In this document: positions 31,993 to 43,045 of the stretch, one piece after another | Layout of the letters: each line of letters opens with the position of its first letter | Position numbering within the stretch: position 1 is the stretch's first letter | Assembly (NCBI GenBank): GCA_033964015.1 | Contig: CM066915.1 | Span: 11,555,573-11,619,572 of the forward strand | Direction: 5' to 3' | Source: Scolanthus callimorphus | Lineage: Eukaryota > Cnidaria > Anthozoa > Actiniaria > Edwardsiidae | DNA: 64,000 bases | The notes under the pieces: generated by a model | Told to the model about the DNA's origin: nothing | The model's input: only the letters and a program-made list of their open reading frames with translations | Databases searched by the model: none | Program-made: the position numbers and the translations under genes

Positions 31993-32701
31993 AGCGGAGC
32001 TCCCGCGGGCGCCGAAGGCGCCCGCTTAGCGGAGCCCCATAGCTACATGCAGGAGAAAAAGGAACAAAAGAAAAGTGTATATGCATCGAACGTTTCTGTC
32101 ATGGACTTCCGGTTTGTGCATTCGTTCGTTCGTTCGTTCGTTCGTTCGTTCGTCCGGCACGACATCATCAAAACTAGAAAAGTCAATATCTCAAGAAGGC
32201 AACAGCGCTAGGTGACCAAACTTGGGTGAAGTTATTTTGGAGGCAATGGGGGTGCACCACCAAGGTCACGTGACATGACGTCATCGATGACGTCATTAAA
32301 ACTAGAAAAGTCAATATCTCGGGAAGGCAACATCGCTAGATGACCAAACTTCGGTAAAATTATCTTGGAGGCGAGGGATGTGCACCACCAAAGTCACGTG
32401 ACATGACGTCATCGATGACGTCATCAAAACTAGAAAGGTCAATATCTCGAGAAGGCAACATCGCTAGGTGACCAAACTTGGGTGAAGTTATTTTAGGTAG
32501 TGGGGGTGCACCACCAAGGTCACGTGACATGACGTGATCGATGACGTCATAAAAACTAGAAAAGCCAATATCTCAAGAAGGCAACATCGCTAGGTGACCA
32601 AACTTCGGTAAAGTTATTTTGGAGGCAAGGGAGGTGCACCACCAAGATCACGTGACATGACCGGGAGCTCCGCTTTTAGCCAGTGGCTAATCTATATATT
32701 A
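31993..32701 (+). mobile_element. Helentron/HINE-like element, most complete short copy
   Basis: The left end AGCGGAGCTCCCGCGGGCGC begins a hairpin (GCGGGCGCC-GAA-GGCGCCCGC) and is followed by AGCGGAGCCCCATAGCTACA. Then come CATGGACTTCCGGTTTGTGC, a CGTT microsatellite (32120-32152), four central repeats of about 125-129 bp (32160-32655) and the right end CCGGGAGCTCCGCTTTTAGC, then CAGTGGCTAATCTATATATTA. GCGGAGCTCCCG occurs inverted at the two ends. Read on the minus strand it ends hairpin-10 nt-CTAA, which fits a Helitron-type 3' end (CTRR). No Rep/helicase gene, so it is non-autonomous. The Helentron assignment is inference. Confidence 0.65.
32160..32655 (-). repeat. Central tandem repeats of the HINE-like element
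   Basis: Four units of about 125-129 bp with CACGTGACATGACGTCATCG, then ATGACGTCAT and AAAACTAGAAAAG(T/C)CAATA. Reverse orientation to the array at 10680-11280. Confidence 0.85.
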
Positions 32702-32989
32702 GTAATGTAAATCCAGCAGTTTATGGAACGGGAAATCATGAACCCCTCCCAACATCCATATGGCCATTGTGATCTTTTTTTCCGTATTTTTTAAACAGAT
32801 AAATTTCCCCCTAACACTCCGTGAACTTTTCACGGGCATCAGCTAGTTATATATACTTATTATAAGGGTGAGAGGATCTCCTTGGCGGACTCCGGATTGA
32901 ATACCAAAAAAAGTAGATGAATGACCATTAATCATTACGCTGAATGACATTATTCATTACGATGAATGACCATTATTCATATCTCAAGA
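32702..32989. other. Non-coding, short dispersed repeats
   Basis: GTGAACTTTTCACGGGCATCAGCTAG-like sequence (32821-32846) recurs at 60220-60243. At 32917-32990, ATGAATGACCATTATTCAT-type words repeat three times. No gene. Confidence 0.5.
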
Positions 32990-33342
32990 GACTAGTATGG
33001 AATACCTATAGAACAGCCAAATTAAAATGCTCGAGAACTCTTAGCGTCAGTGAATTCTAAAAGGTCATCTATGGACCGTACTGCATCATAGATTGATCTC
33101 CCTTTAACTTATGCATGTTGATCCGGATGAATTAAGCCCGGTAAAACGTTTTGAAGACGTAGCGCTAGCGCTTTGCTTCCAATTTTAGCATCGACATTGA
33201 TCAATGATAGTGGTCTCCAATTCTTTTAAAAGCGCCTGTCTTTATCCTTTTTTTTAATTACCTTAATTATGGCCTGTCTTTGGGAATTTGATAATTGGCC
33301 GTTTTGATATGCATAGTTTAAAGTATCAACCAGGTCATTCCC
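32990..33342 (-). pseudogene. L1/Tx1-like RT, N-terminal and fingers
   Basis: The minus frame reads GNDLVDTLNYAYQNGQLSNS, then QRQAIIKVIKKKDKDRRF-stop, KNWRPLSLINVDAKIGSKAL, VLPGLIHPDQHA-stop and VKGRSIYDAVRSIDDLLEF. These match RT motifs 0-2a of L1-type LINEs. At least three stops. The coding ends near 32.99 kb, before the catalytic palm. Confidence 0.8.
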
Positions 33343-36100
33343 AACAGGGGACTTTTTGTTTATGCCATGCGCAATAACCGCTGCTCTCCAAGTTTACATT
33401 GCAGACTCAACTCAGGGAAAAGCACTGTTGAGTATCACGAATTTGTAATCAAATAGCGCTCTATTTCTATTTCTCGTTTGTTTTGTTTTTATTCTGAAAG
33501 CGGGAAGGATAAAATAAAACGTTTATTCAGCTGCCTGTATATTGCAAATCAAAATTTGATTTTAGGATCTGTGGACCTTCATCTGCGACTGTTTAAACTG
33601 GGTCAGACTGAAATTCAGACTGCAAGTGCAAGAAAAATGACGTTGTTTTTGTTTAGCAATCGTAACGATTTCCTTTTTTATCCTATCAGTTTACCCAGAT
33701 ATTTCGGGGCCTTCCAGTGGAATTAGATCAAGTGGAAAGATGTCATAGATTTGGGTTGAGAAATAAAAGATCTGCACCATGCAGACATACAAATTTTGCT
33801 TGAAAAACCTGGTCACACTAAAAAATGTCATGGTGACCAAACAAACATGTTGATTAGTTTGTGTGATAACCTTATTAGAAAATGTCTGGACAAGTTTCAC
33901 CATAACCTATCCTGGAATTCAATCGATTTGACTACTGATGATTTACAACCCCAGTTTTTGTATCCAACCAAGCTGGGATTTTGTCAAACAATGTGTAAAT
34001 ACCCAGACTGAAGGGTACACACCATGGAAATACAAGCTCTGTTTTCGCCATCCTTCCCTGGGATTAAATGGTGGATTATGTCCATGAAAAGGATGAGACT
34101 CCAAATTGGTGAACTTTTTATTGTGCTATTTATAACTAACAGAGTATTCTGACAAGTTCTGTAATAGTGGAACCTGGGCAGTTGACAAAATTACACCTGT
34201 TGACAACATTGGGTTTTGAGGTGGCAACATAATTTTCACAAGAAAAATTGAATCAAAGAGGATTTTGATACAGCACTGTGATGTTCTTCTGAGCAGTAAA
34301 CTATCTGAAGTGAAAACTCTTAAAAGTAGCCCCTGCTATAGTTCTACTTCTGAAAATCAATCGATTAAATGCTCTCGTAATACTGTAACATCTAACATGT
34401 TGCATCCCTGAACCACCAGCACTTGTCATCCAGACAAGAATGGCATTCTGTTCCTTTTGTGAATTGGGCATATACATGTACACCTACACCTTCGGAACCT
34501 GCAACAAACAATTCACAACAAGTTACTTCTGAATGTCCTACCCTCAATTATATCTTTTATCAGGTGCTTCTAAAAAACTTTCCTTTTTAATGCATAGTAA
34601 CTAGGAGAAGTGTAATGAAATTTGTATTGTTACAGTCAACACAGGTTGTTCTCTTTGCTCTTAACACTGATGGACAACACTGATGGACAACTTTGGTATC
34701 AAATTGCAATTTCTCGTGAGCAACTTTAATTCGCCACATGTCTGAGCACTGGAGGGGCAGACCATAATTGAACGATTTTGGAAACAAAATATTTCGAGTT
34801 CTGGTACAATATCGTGAAGACAGATACAAAAGATTTTTTGGAATTTGATTCAAGCAAGTTGTCCATCAATGTTGCTAGGCAATATTACAAAATTGTAGGG
34901 AAGAGAACATCTCGTTTCACTGTAACATGATCTACAATTTCCATTCACAAGTCAAATGGTTTATCAAAAAATCCAATTTCTCACCAAATTTATTTTTAAA
35001 TTCAGTAAGTATACACAACTAGCAGTGCTTTTTTATACCAGCTCAGATCTCAATTTATTTTGTTTCTGGGCAAACAAACTGAGCACTTCAGTTCTTGCAA
35101 CAGCTGTTTCAGTGAAAATATTTCTAAGGAGCATGGCCAAGCATAGGTGTCCTGTAGGTGAACACACCCAAAAATCCTTAACTTCCCCCATTATTTCCAA
35201 AAAATTAGCACCACACAATGAAGACATATAGAATGTAGTTTTGTTTTCGAGAGATACTTCAGTGGTACAACGAGCAATTTTCGAAAAATGTCCAATTAAT
35301 TAATATTCATGAGACAACATTTTCAAGCAGATTTTAGAACTCGAGTGAAGACCCGATTTTGCTGCCGATCTCAAGGAAATCAAATGGTTTCATTTAAACT
35401 GGGTCCTAGAAACTGCGTGTGACTTATTTCCAGATCTAATATTCCCCGTGAGGAAAGTGGGAGTCCAAGAACAAAACCACTGAAACTCATGTGCGTAACT
35501 GTCGAACCAAAAACACATAACTTCCCCCATTTTCTGTTTCATCCCCGTTAGATTAACGAATTTCAAAATGATAGTACTTCCATTTTTCACTGACAACTCT
35601 GTGGTACAACGACTAGATTTTGAAAGCACATTCTGGCAAGACGATAAGAAATCGGCTTTTTGCATTACAGCAAGAGGAAGCTCAACGAAAGATTCCACAA
35701 AACCCCTTGGTGCGATTTCTCAAGAGAGACCTACATAAGCCAACAGTAATTAAAAGCTTACCTTGGCGGATAATTTGAAACTTCACCTTTCAGCTGCTGG
35801 CAGAAAGTTAACTTGGAATTCCACCACAGATCACAGACATCCGCCATATTAAATCGAAATCCTTGAATAGAGCTGCTTTGCCGAAGCGAATAGCGTAGCA
35901 ATCTCAATATCAAACTGCTCAAAATTCATTCCCCAAGTACAAATATTGTTTCTGTTGAACTCCGTTTGTGGTTTACATTACTTATTCCCGCATAAAGTAG
36001 AGAAATTAACTCGGTCGACACGACAACAAACCAGCATTTGCTCAGCTGAAGACAAATCAGGCCGTGCATCTGCGCATGCGTCACATAAATGACCCCTGCT
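33343..36100. mobile_element. CAGGGG-type DNA element, copy 2 (reversed, inside LINE)
   Basis: The ends AACAGGGGACTTTT and CCCCTGCT match copy 1 at 11420-16478 reversed, and the interior aligns end to end except for copy 1's nested element. It splits the LINE between FYEVFWPLL and GNDLVDTLN. Unlike copy 1, I see no matching 8-9-bp duplication, so the flank was altered or the insertion was atypical. Non-coding apart from the shared ATG exon (35847-35762, minus). Confidence 0.8.
35762..35847 (-). other. Candidate 5' exon, second copy
   Basis: ATG then MADVCDLWWNSKLTFCQQLK, ending at the same GTAAGC donor position as 11684-11770. One nt shorter than copy 1, so the frame differs after WWNS. Confidence 0.4.
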
Positions 36101-36625
36101 CCTTAACAAGGGCCAAAACACCTCGTAGAACTCGATAGTCAATCCATCATTCCCGGGGATTTGTTCTTTTGAAATTGTTGTAAATCTTTAAAGCATTCGC
36201 CAATAGTTAATTTACTTTCGCATAACTGCATTTTCTCCAATGTTAACTTATTTGTATTTACAGTGCCCAAAAAGTTATCAATAGCACCATCATCTTCTTC
36301 AGTTCTGTTTTCATACAGGTCTCGGTAAAAATATTCAAGTTCTCTCATAATCACTTTAGGAGTCGTGGTTGATGTATTTTCCCTGGTAAAAATTTTCCTG
36401 AGCCAGGTTTTTTGGAAGTGGTGATTTTCAAGATTTAAGAAAAATTTATTATTCTTCTCACCACTCTCGTACGAATTTACTCTTGATCTTACAATTTTAC
36501 CTTTAGTTATATAATCTAACAGGTTTTCGTATTCCAAGCGAACAGATTCAAGATTAGCGGTGTTTGATTCCGAAGGGCACTTATCGTTTTCTTCTTCACA
36601 TGCCTGAAGGATTTTTCCGACCTCG
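36101..36625 (-). pseudogene. L1/Tx1-like ORF2 linker before RT
   Basis: The frame continues from the TTAA junction: LNEVGKILQACEEENDKCPS, then IVRSRVNSYESGEKNNKFFL, NLENHHFQK, then the stretch leading to FQKNKSPG and GNDGLTIEFYEVFWPLL. These are hallmark L1/Tx1 linker motifs. The frame slips by 1 nt near NKSPG (36.14-36.16 kb). The apparent start upstream at 36789 lies in inserted DNA, not in the LINE. Confidence 0.8.
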
Positions 36626-36964
36626 TTAAGGTCTCGGTCAGGGGAAATAATTAAAAAATCCATAATACGATTTTTTTCTTGGAATTCAGTTAATAGAGTC
36701 CTAAAGTACATTTCTAAATCCCCAAATGACGCGTCAACTGTTTTCCTTGGTTTCAATAGCCCATTCGTACGGTGGCGTGTGAGGGCCATTTTAAACTTTT
36801 TTAACTGTGTCGATTTGTTTTAGGTTGCCAGTTGCGACTTAGGTTGCGACTTACGTTGCTAGTTGCGACTTAGGTTGACACTTACGTTGCGACTTAGGTT
36901 GCGACTTAAGTTGATCGCAGGCTCATTTGTCTCAAAATGGCGGACACGTGAAGTGGCAGAACCA

Positions 36965-37145
36965 AGCTACTTCCCTTCTAGAGACTTACCACGGGATGAC
37001 CTTATAGAAGCCTATTTTAAATTAGGTTTGCAATATTCGGAAATCATCGGTTTCCTCGGCCGTGTATATGGTATATTCAGAATTCTCAAAACGAGAGATT
37101 TAATCCCATGTAAATGTCGAGAAGGGTTCTGCCATTATATGACGG
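36965..37145 (+). pseudogene. Transposase N-terminal fragment
   Basis: The frame reads SYFPSRDLPRDDLIEAYFKL, then GLQYSEIIGFLGRVYG. This resembles the helix-turn-helix start of integrase-core transposases in animal genomes, with a (D/E)LIxxYFxxGxxYxEIxxFL pattern. The DDE core is absent. It supports descent from an autonomous integrase-type transposon. Confidence 0.5.
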
Positions 37146-37239
37146 GTATGAACGCGACACATCCTTACCACTTCACGTGTCCGCCATTTTGACTTACCAG
37201 TTAAATGAGCCTGCGATCAACTTAAGTCGCAATGTAAGT

Positions 37240-37862
37240 GTCAACCTAAGTCGCCACTCGCAATCTAAGACGCAACGTAACTCGCAACGTAAGTCGCAAC
37301 CTAAGTCGCAACGTAAGTCGCAACCTAAGTCGCAACCTAAGTCGCAACCTAAGTCGCAACCTAAGTCGCAACCTAAGTCGCAACCTAAGTCGCAACCTAA
37401 GTCGCAACCTAAGTCGCAGCCTAAGTCGCAACCTAAGTCGCAACCTAAGTCGCAACCTAAGTCGCAACCTAAGTCGCAACCTAAGTCGCAACCTAAGTCG
37501 CAACCTAAGTCGCAACCTAAGTCGCAACCTAAGTCGCAACGTAAGTCGCAACCTAAGTCGCAACCTAAGTCGCAACCTAAGTCGCAACCTAAGTCGCAAC
37601 CTAAGTCGCAACCTAAGTCGCAACCTAAGTCGCAACCTAAGTCGCAACTAGCAATCTAACTCGCAACCTAACTCGCAACGTTAGTCGCAACTAGCAACCT
37701 AAGTCGCAACGTAAGTCGCAACCTAACTAGCAGCTTAAGTGTGAAGCTAAGTCGCAACCTAAGTCGCAACGTAACTGTCAACGTAAGTGTCAACCTAAGT
37801 CGCAACTAGCAACGTAAGTCGCAACCTTAGTCGCAACGTAAGTCGCAACTGGCAACCTAAAA
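37240..37862. repeat. 12-bp minisatellite (GCAACCTAAGTC)n
   Basis: About 50 units, nearly perfect between 37290 and 37650, degrading on both sides with CGTAAGTC and CTAGCAAC variants. It gives spurious ORFs of KSQP repeats (plus) and LR repeats (minus). It lies wholly in the right arm of the IS3EU-like element; the left arm has only about eight units. Confidence 0.95.
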
Positions 37863-38430
37863 CAAATCGACACAGTTAAAAAAAAGTTAAAAATGGCCCT
37901 CACACGCCACCGTACATTCGTTTATATTGCCCGCCACTCATTTTCTGTATTTTAATTAACTTTACACTCTTTTTCTAGCACTTAAATTTTAGGTCAAATT
38001 TTCACCTTCGCGAAGCTCCTGACCTCGCACGATTTAAGATATCGGCGTCAAGTTTTCTGTGCTGTTAGAAGATGATAAATTGTGCGGCAGCAAATTGAAA
38101 AAAAAAAGGGGCCTTTCAACTTTGCGACCTTATATTTTAGTAAATATGCAAAATATCAAAAATCGCTCACACGGTTTTGCAGTTCATTTTTTCAAGATTA
38201 AAATCCGACAAAGTTTGAAATGGTCTGGAGCTTCTCAAGTAAAGAAGGTAGTTTTTAGTTCGGGGTCGTTAAAATATAAGAAAATCTAAACTCTGCTAAA
38301 ATGAACAACTTCATTAGATAGAACAATCTTTTAGCTTTAAAACGATATATAACTGATTATCATAGCATAAACTGCGACGCGACGAGAATTTTTTCCGTAA
38401 GCACGTCTTTTTCCCTGACCGAGACCTTAA

Positions 38431-39427
38431 GTTTATTTCTTCGTAAACGTGCTTTTTGTTTGCTATATGCTATTGATGTTTCACGTATTCGAAATTTGAG
38501 AAAATCCCATGCGACCCGCTTATCCGTTAACACTTCTGTTTCCCTTATCCAGTCGGGATACTTTTTTTAAAATTAACATAATCGGCATCATTGCTTGACT
38601 AAATTTCCAATAATAACTGCCACGCCCTTGTTCCGATAGCTGACTGATCTTCAAAACAATAGCTGAATGGTCCGATTTGATAGAAGGAATTATGTCGACA
38701 CTTTCTACATCTTCTTGAAATTCATCACTAATTATCCAATAATTTAATCTCCTTTGACGTAAAGTTTTTTTGCCTCCAGGTGAAGCGTTTAAATTTAGGA
38801 TTTCGAACGCGCCAAATATCTACCAAGTCGTGGTCGAGATTTAAATCATTTACATTTTTAACTGATGATTTAAGTTTAACAGAGTCATAATCACAATCTA
38901 AATGGCTCATGCAGATATTTAGGTCTCCCCCTATATTACTATCTTCTAACGAGGTTCTTGCCTGTGCTAGTAAGGTATCAAATGATTTATAGAATTCAGC
39001 TTGTTCTCTTTCTTTATCAGGGGCGTAAATATTGACTAGAATGAGAGGTGAGTCTTGGACAAAAGCATTGATGATAACATACCTTCCATTTTCGTCGTAT
39101 TGCGCCGATTTCACTACAAAATCCAAATCATCTTTGACTAAAATAAAAACTCCTTTGCTCGACACGGTTCCGTGTGAGAAGAAGACGCTTCCCTTCCATT
39201 CCTTTTTCCACTGCGCTTCGATGATTTTTGTGCTGTGCGTCTCTTGTAAAAAAAATTATATCAGCATTTTGCTTTTCTATCCACGTTAGAATTGATTTTC
39301 GCTTAAATGTATCCTGAATCCCTCGAGCATTCAGAGATATCAAGTTTAAGGTATGAGCATACCTTTGAAGGGTGTCGCGGGAAAAAATTCGTATCGCGTC
39401 ACAATTTACACCACAAACGTCGTTCAT
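38431..39427 (-). pseudogene. L1/Tx1-like apurinic endonuclease
   Basis: Starts MNDVCGVNCDAIRIFSRDTL and continues LNLISLNARGIQD (the EN motif with catalytic Asn). After a 1-nt gain in a T run near 39.25 kb the frame gives LQETHSTK. Then come VNIYAPDKEREQAEFYKSF, GGDLNICMSHLD (GDFN-type motif), a 1-nt loss in an A run near 38.77 kb, RRLNYWIISDEF, and SIKSDHSAI, the SDH catalytic motif. The linker YPDWIRETEVLTDKRVAWDF then runs to KARLRRNK at the TTAA insertion. It would nick target DNA for target-primed reverse transcription. Confidence 0.85.
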
Positions 39428-39676
39428 ATATCATTTTAAAGCTAAAAGGTTGGGCTATCTGATGAATAACTTTGTTTTCATTATATTGTACATTAACATA
39501 TATTTGTTTAGCTCTAAAGAAAAAAAGTACCAACTTTCTTGAAAAAGTTCCAGCCTCTTCCAATTAAATTGCACAGCTCCAAATTTAAGCAAAATCTATT
39601 CTTTAGAAGGTGATCGGGTGTGCGGGATTTTTTATTTTCCTTTCAAAACATATTTTATGCTAATTTTTGTGTTAGC

Positions 39677-39702
39677 ATAGATAGATAGATAGATAGATAA
39701 CT
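39677..39702. repeat. TAGA microsatellite, LINE 3' tail
   Basis: About six TAGA/GATA units at the 3' end of the CR1-like LINE. Confidence 0.85.
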
Positions 39703-39949
39703 TTATTAAAGTGTCAAAAACCGTCTAGCGTGGGAGAAATCCCACACTAATATGGGGACACAACAAAAAGGAATAAACAAAAATCGAAAAATGAAAGCTA
39801 AGTATACTTTATTAATTTTAAATTTAATTATAAAATGTAAGTTATATAATTACTCTACTTTAAAAATTACTACTATGAATATAATTATACTGTAATGTTT
39901 AAAATTCAAAATGTATTAGAGAAATATTAAAAATATAAAGACCACATTT

Positions 39950-41930
39950 CTACGAACAGCATAAGACACAGGTCCTACAACCATCATCCAGACGACAGGC
40001 GACATCTCTCTGCCGTATCTGGCGTTTAAAAGCAGCCAGGGAGGGGGCACTCCTTTCGGCTGGTGTTAGCTTTGCCCAGAGTTTAGGGCCGAGGTATCTT
40101 AAGGAGTGCTTCCCATATGTGGTGGTGTGAATTCTAGGCAGAGAGAAGTCAGCCTGTCTAAGATTGTGCGTCGAGTTGTGCTTTAGAAAGATGCCGGTGA
40201 CGCCTGCAGGACAAATGTTGTGCTTTACTTTGTACATTAGGATGCAGATGTCCTGCAGACGCCTGTTGAGCAGGGTGGGGAGCTCAGACCTTTGAAGTAA
40301 GGATTCATAGCTTGCCTGCTTGTCTTTAAAAACCGCCCTCAACCGTCTTTCTTGTATGCGTTCCAGCTTCCGTGTATCACTTGCCCGGCAAAAATGCCAG
40401 ACAAGATGACAGTAAGGAAGATGTGGCAGGATCGCAGCTTTAAAAAGTTGCAATTTTGCAGTAGTAGGGATCAGATTTCTGAGACGCATCAGCACCCCCA
40501 CCCTTTGGCTAGCTTTCTTACAAATGGTGCTAATAATGTGCTCATTGAAGTTGAGTTTTGCGTCGATGTTTATCCCCAGAAGTTTTTAAACTTAAAAGTT
40601 TTTAAACTTAAAAGTGCGCTGACCTCTTCGATTTTCTGACCGTGAACAAAAATGACACCATTAGTATCAATAGTGTTTTTGGTACCAATATTCATGTCTT
40701 GGTATTTCTTTAGGTTGCCGGCCAAGAGGCTTGAATCATACCATTGTGTGGCTTTATCGGCACTGTCCCTAAGCATAGATGAAACGACCACGGAATCCTT
40801 CCCAGTATGATATATCTGGTGATCGTCCGCATACATAGAGAGTTGACTGTCACCGACAAAGAGAGGGAGGTCGTTGTGAAAGATATTCCACAACAAAGGG
40901 CCTAAAGCCGAGCCTGTGGACAGCCTCTCCTGACCACTCTAGAAGAACTTGTATGGCCACCCACTCGAACCCTGTTACGTCTGTCATTTAGATAACTATT
41001 TAGTAACTTTATCATGTTCTCATGAAAACCGTACTCTTTTAGTTTGCCGAGAAATAGTGGTGGATGAAGGGAGTCGAAAGCTTTAGACATGTCTGTGGAC
41101 AGGATGCTTACCAGCAGACCATTGTCCCTGGCTTGCCGCCAACTCTCCAACATTGTCCCTGGCTTGCCTCCAACCAGATTTATGAGTGAAGTCTCACAGC
41201 TGTGTTTCTTCCTATACGCTGAAGAGTTATCGTAAAAGTGGCCTTCAAACCCTGTTGCGACCTGATTGCACACCAGTTTCTCGAAGACCTTATCAGCACA
41301 CGTTACCGGCCTGTAGTTCTCCTTCGAGTACCTGTCTTCTTTTTTAAATACAGGGATCCAGTCACCCATTTTCCATAAATCGGGCCAGTTTCCGACGTGT
41401 ATACAATAGTTGTAGATTGCAGTAAGAGGACTTGATAGTTCAGCTGCTCCTATTTTTAAGAGTTTGGGTCGAATGGCGTCACAACCTGCTGCCTTTGCGG
41501 GCTTCAATGAGTCAAGTAACTTATGTACTTGCCCTTCAGTGACTGGGTTAAGCTCCCAGTGTTCATGAGTAGAGGGGAGACAGGTATCCCTAATACGGTT
41601 GATACTAGGGTGATTTTTGAAGTCGTCCACTGACATTAGGTTGGCGTCATTACCACCGATTCCATCTGCAACCGTAGCAAAATAGTCGACTAGGATCTCA
41701 CTGACCCTAGCCTGATCTTTAATCATTTCACCGCCAACATTAAGATGTACATCACTCTCTCGAAAGGTATCCTTTGTACTCAAAAAAGGTTTAAAGGTCT
41801 TGAATAATTCTTTAGGTTTGTCCTTTAAGTTGTCAGCCTGCTTTTTCCAGTAACTTTTAATAGCCCTTCTTCTTTGCTTGGTCGCCTCATTACGCGCGGC
41901 CCTTTATAATTCCCAGTTCCCCTTGGTTTT
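39950..41930 (-). pseudogene. CR1-like LINE reverse transcriptase
   Basis: From 41930: KGNWEL, a TAA at 41904-41906, then RNEATKQRRRAIKSYWKK, and 41783-40902 with AAGCDAIRPKLLKIG, YSKENYRPVTCADKVFEKLV, DMSKAFDSLHPPLFLGKL and RRGCPQ. One nt is lost near 40912 at the PQG motif. The next frame gives LWNIFHNDLP and the catalytic SMYADDHQIYH. A tandem duplication of 16 bp (AGTTTTTAAACTTAAA, 40580-40612) causes the next shift. The frame at 40501-39950 carries the C-terminal region (LFKAAILPHLPYCHLVW, ERRLRAVFKD, LRYLGPKLWAKL). An in-frame repeat of GGKPGTMLESWRQARDNG-coding DNA also interrupts the fingers (41125-41180). Confidence 0.85.
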
Positions 41931-43045
41931 AGCGGAGCTCCCGCGGGCGCCGAAGGCGCCCGCGTAGCGGAGCCCCATAGCTACATGCAGGAGAAGAAGG
42001 AAACATAACAGAAAAATGTATACCCATCGACCTTGATTTTCATGGACTTCCGGTTGTGTGTGTGTCCGTCGTCGCACAGGTAGCCCATCAGTTTTGAGCG
42101 GGAAAATGAGCACGCGCGCGCCTTGAATTTTATTTGCAAGGGATTTTTTTTTCAACCAGCGAAATGCAGAGAGAAGAGGCCTCTGAAGCAGGGAAGAATT
42201 TTCGACAAGAGAAGGAATTTGTTTTCTTGCTCTTCACGAAAAAAATGAAACGTTTCTGTGACAAGCTGCCTCATTTCAAGGTATTTTAGACTAAGTCTAA
42301 AAGTCAAATTTACCGCGATGAGGTCGAAACGTCGAGATGGATATGTCGATGAACACGGGAGTTTCACGAAGGAAAAAGAAACGAAGTCAGAGGGCGAAGA
42401 GTGAGAGAGAAGAACCAGCAGCGAGCAAATGACATGTCGGAAGACAACAACGGCCGTCGATCGAGAGAGAACGGAAAATTATGTCTTCAGTAGGGGGATG
42501 AAAGTACCCTAGCCAACATGTCGAAACCTGAAGATTAAAGGCAGAGACTAAATACAATGAAAAAAGTGTCCAGAACATTTTCCTTCTCAGAATCTCAGAA
42601 GGAAGATAGAACGACAGCGCGGGAAGAAGAACGAAGGTCGAAACTCAGAAGACTGTCGTCGTGCCGTGCAAGAAAAAATATTCTCAAGGTAGGTCCTCAT
42701 GAAAAACTTTAAAATTCAACCGTAGTTTTATAAACTTTTTTTTTTAATTAAACTTTTAAATTTTCGTTCCAAGTTTTCTCGCGTCCCGGCGGCTCGCTAC
42801 GCTAGTTAGAAAATGATGAAAGTTCATTAAAAACGATGGTGGCTGTCGGGAGATTTACGTTACTTTGTTTGTTTGAGGATTCCAAGTGTAATACGCATTT
42901 TTAAGTGATTTTCAGTTTGACAGCGATTCTACTTCCGTTGCCATAGCTTTGAGCGATAATTATTGTACGGAGAATTTAGGTATTTGCTTGCCCATATTAG
43001 GCAGCCATGTTGAATGAATAATTGAACGCCATCACTTTACTTTGG

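Larger units (their letters stand above)
36768..37914. mobile_element. IS3EU-like DNA element with minisatellite TIRs
   Basis: The ends are TACGGTGGCGTGTGAGGG and its complement, flanked by CATTCG on both sides (36762-36767, 37915-37920). A 6-bp duplication and TAC terminus fit the IS3EU superfamily as I recall it. The inverted arms extend about 190 bp and contain the 12-bp GCGACTTAGGTT repeat. On the right arm this repeat is massively expanded. The centre holds a transposase-like fragment. Confidence 0.75.
36630..38426. mobile_element. TTAA-flanked DNA element (1.8 kb with nested element)
   Basis: TIRs GGTCTCGGTCAGGG and CCCTGACCGAGACC, flanked by TTAA (36626-36629, 38427-38430). Deleting it with one TTAA joins LINE codons in frame (...ARLRRNKL / NEVGKILQ...). 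TTAA duplication is typical of piggyBac and Kolobok elements. Only about 650 bp of its own sequence remains outside the nested 36768-37914 element, with no transposase, so it is non-autonomous. Confidence 0.85.
32990..39470 (-). mobile_element. L1/Tx1-like LINE, fragmented by nested insertions
   Basis: Read 39.43 to 32.99 kb on the minus strand: endonuclease (39427-38431), linker to RT (36625-36101), RT (33342-32990). Two insertions separate these: 36630-38426 (TTAA-flanked, itself carrying 36768-37914) and 33343-36100 (CAGGGG element). Joining across the TTAA site keeps frame. The RT is truncated before its YADD/FADD motif. The GExNxKFFLNLE and LIHPDQ-x-x-VKGRSI motifs are those of L1/Tx1-type ORF2, not CR1. 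Confidence 0.85.

Noticed and set aside
36639..36789. N-terminal part of the 216-codon ORF (MALTRHRT...) as LINE protein
   Set aside because: This part lies in the TTAA element and IS3EU-like TIR. The LINE frame enters only at the TTAA junction.
37114..37659. 181-codon ORF of KSQP repeats (plus) and 133-codon LR repeat ORF (minus)
   Set aside because: Both are translations of the 12-bp minisatellite. They have no start context, and the repeat belongs to a transposon arm.
41904..42155. 83-codon minus ORF across the HINE end
   Set aside because: A chimera of LINE sequence and insertion end. Only the last residues are LINE-derived.
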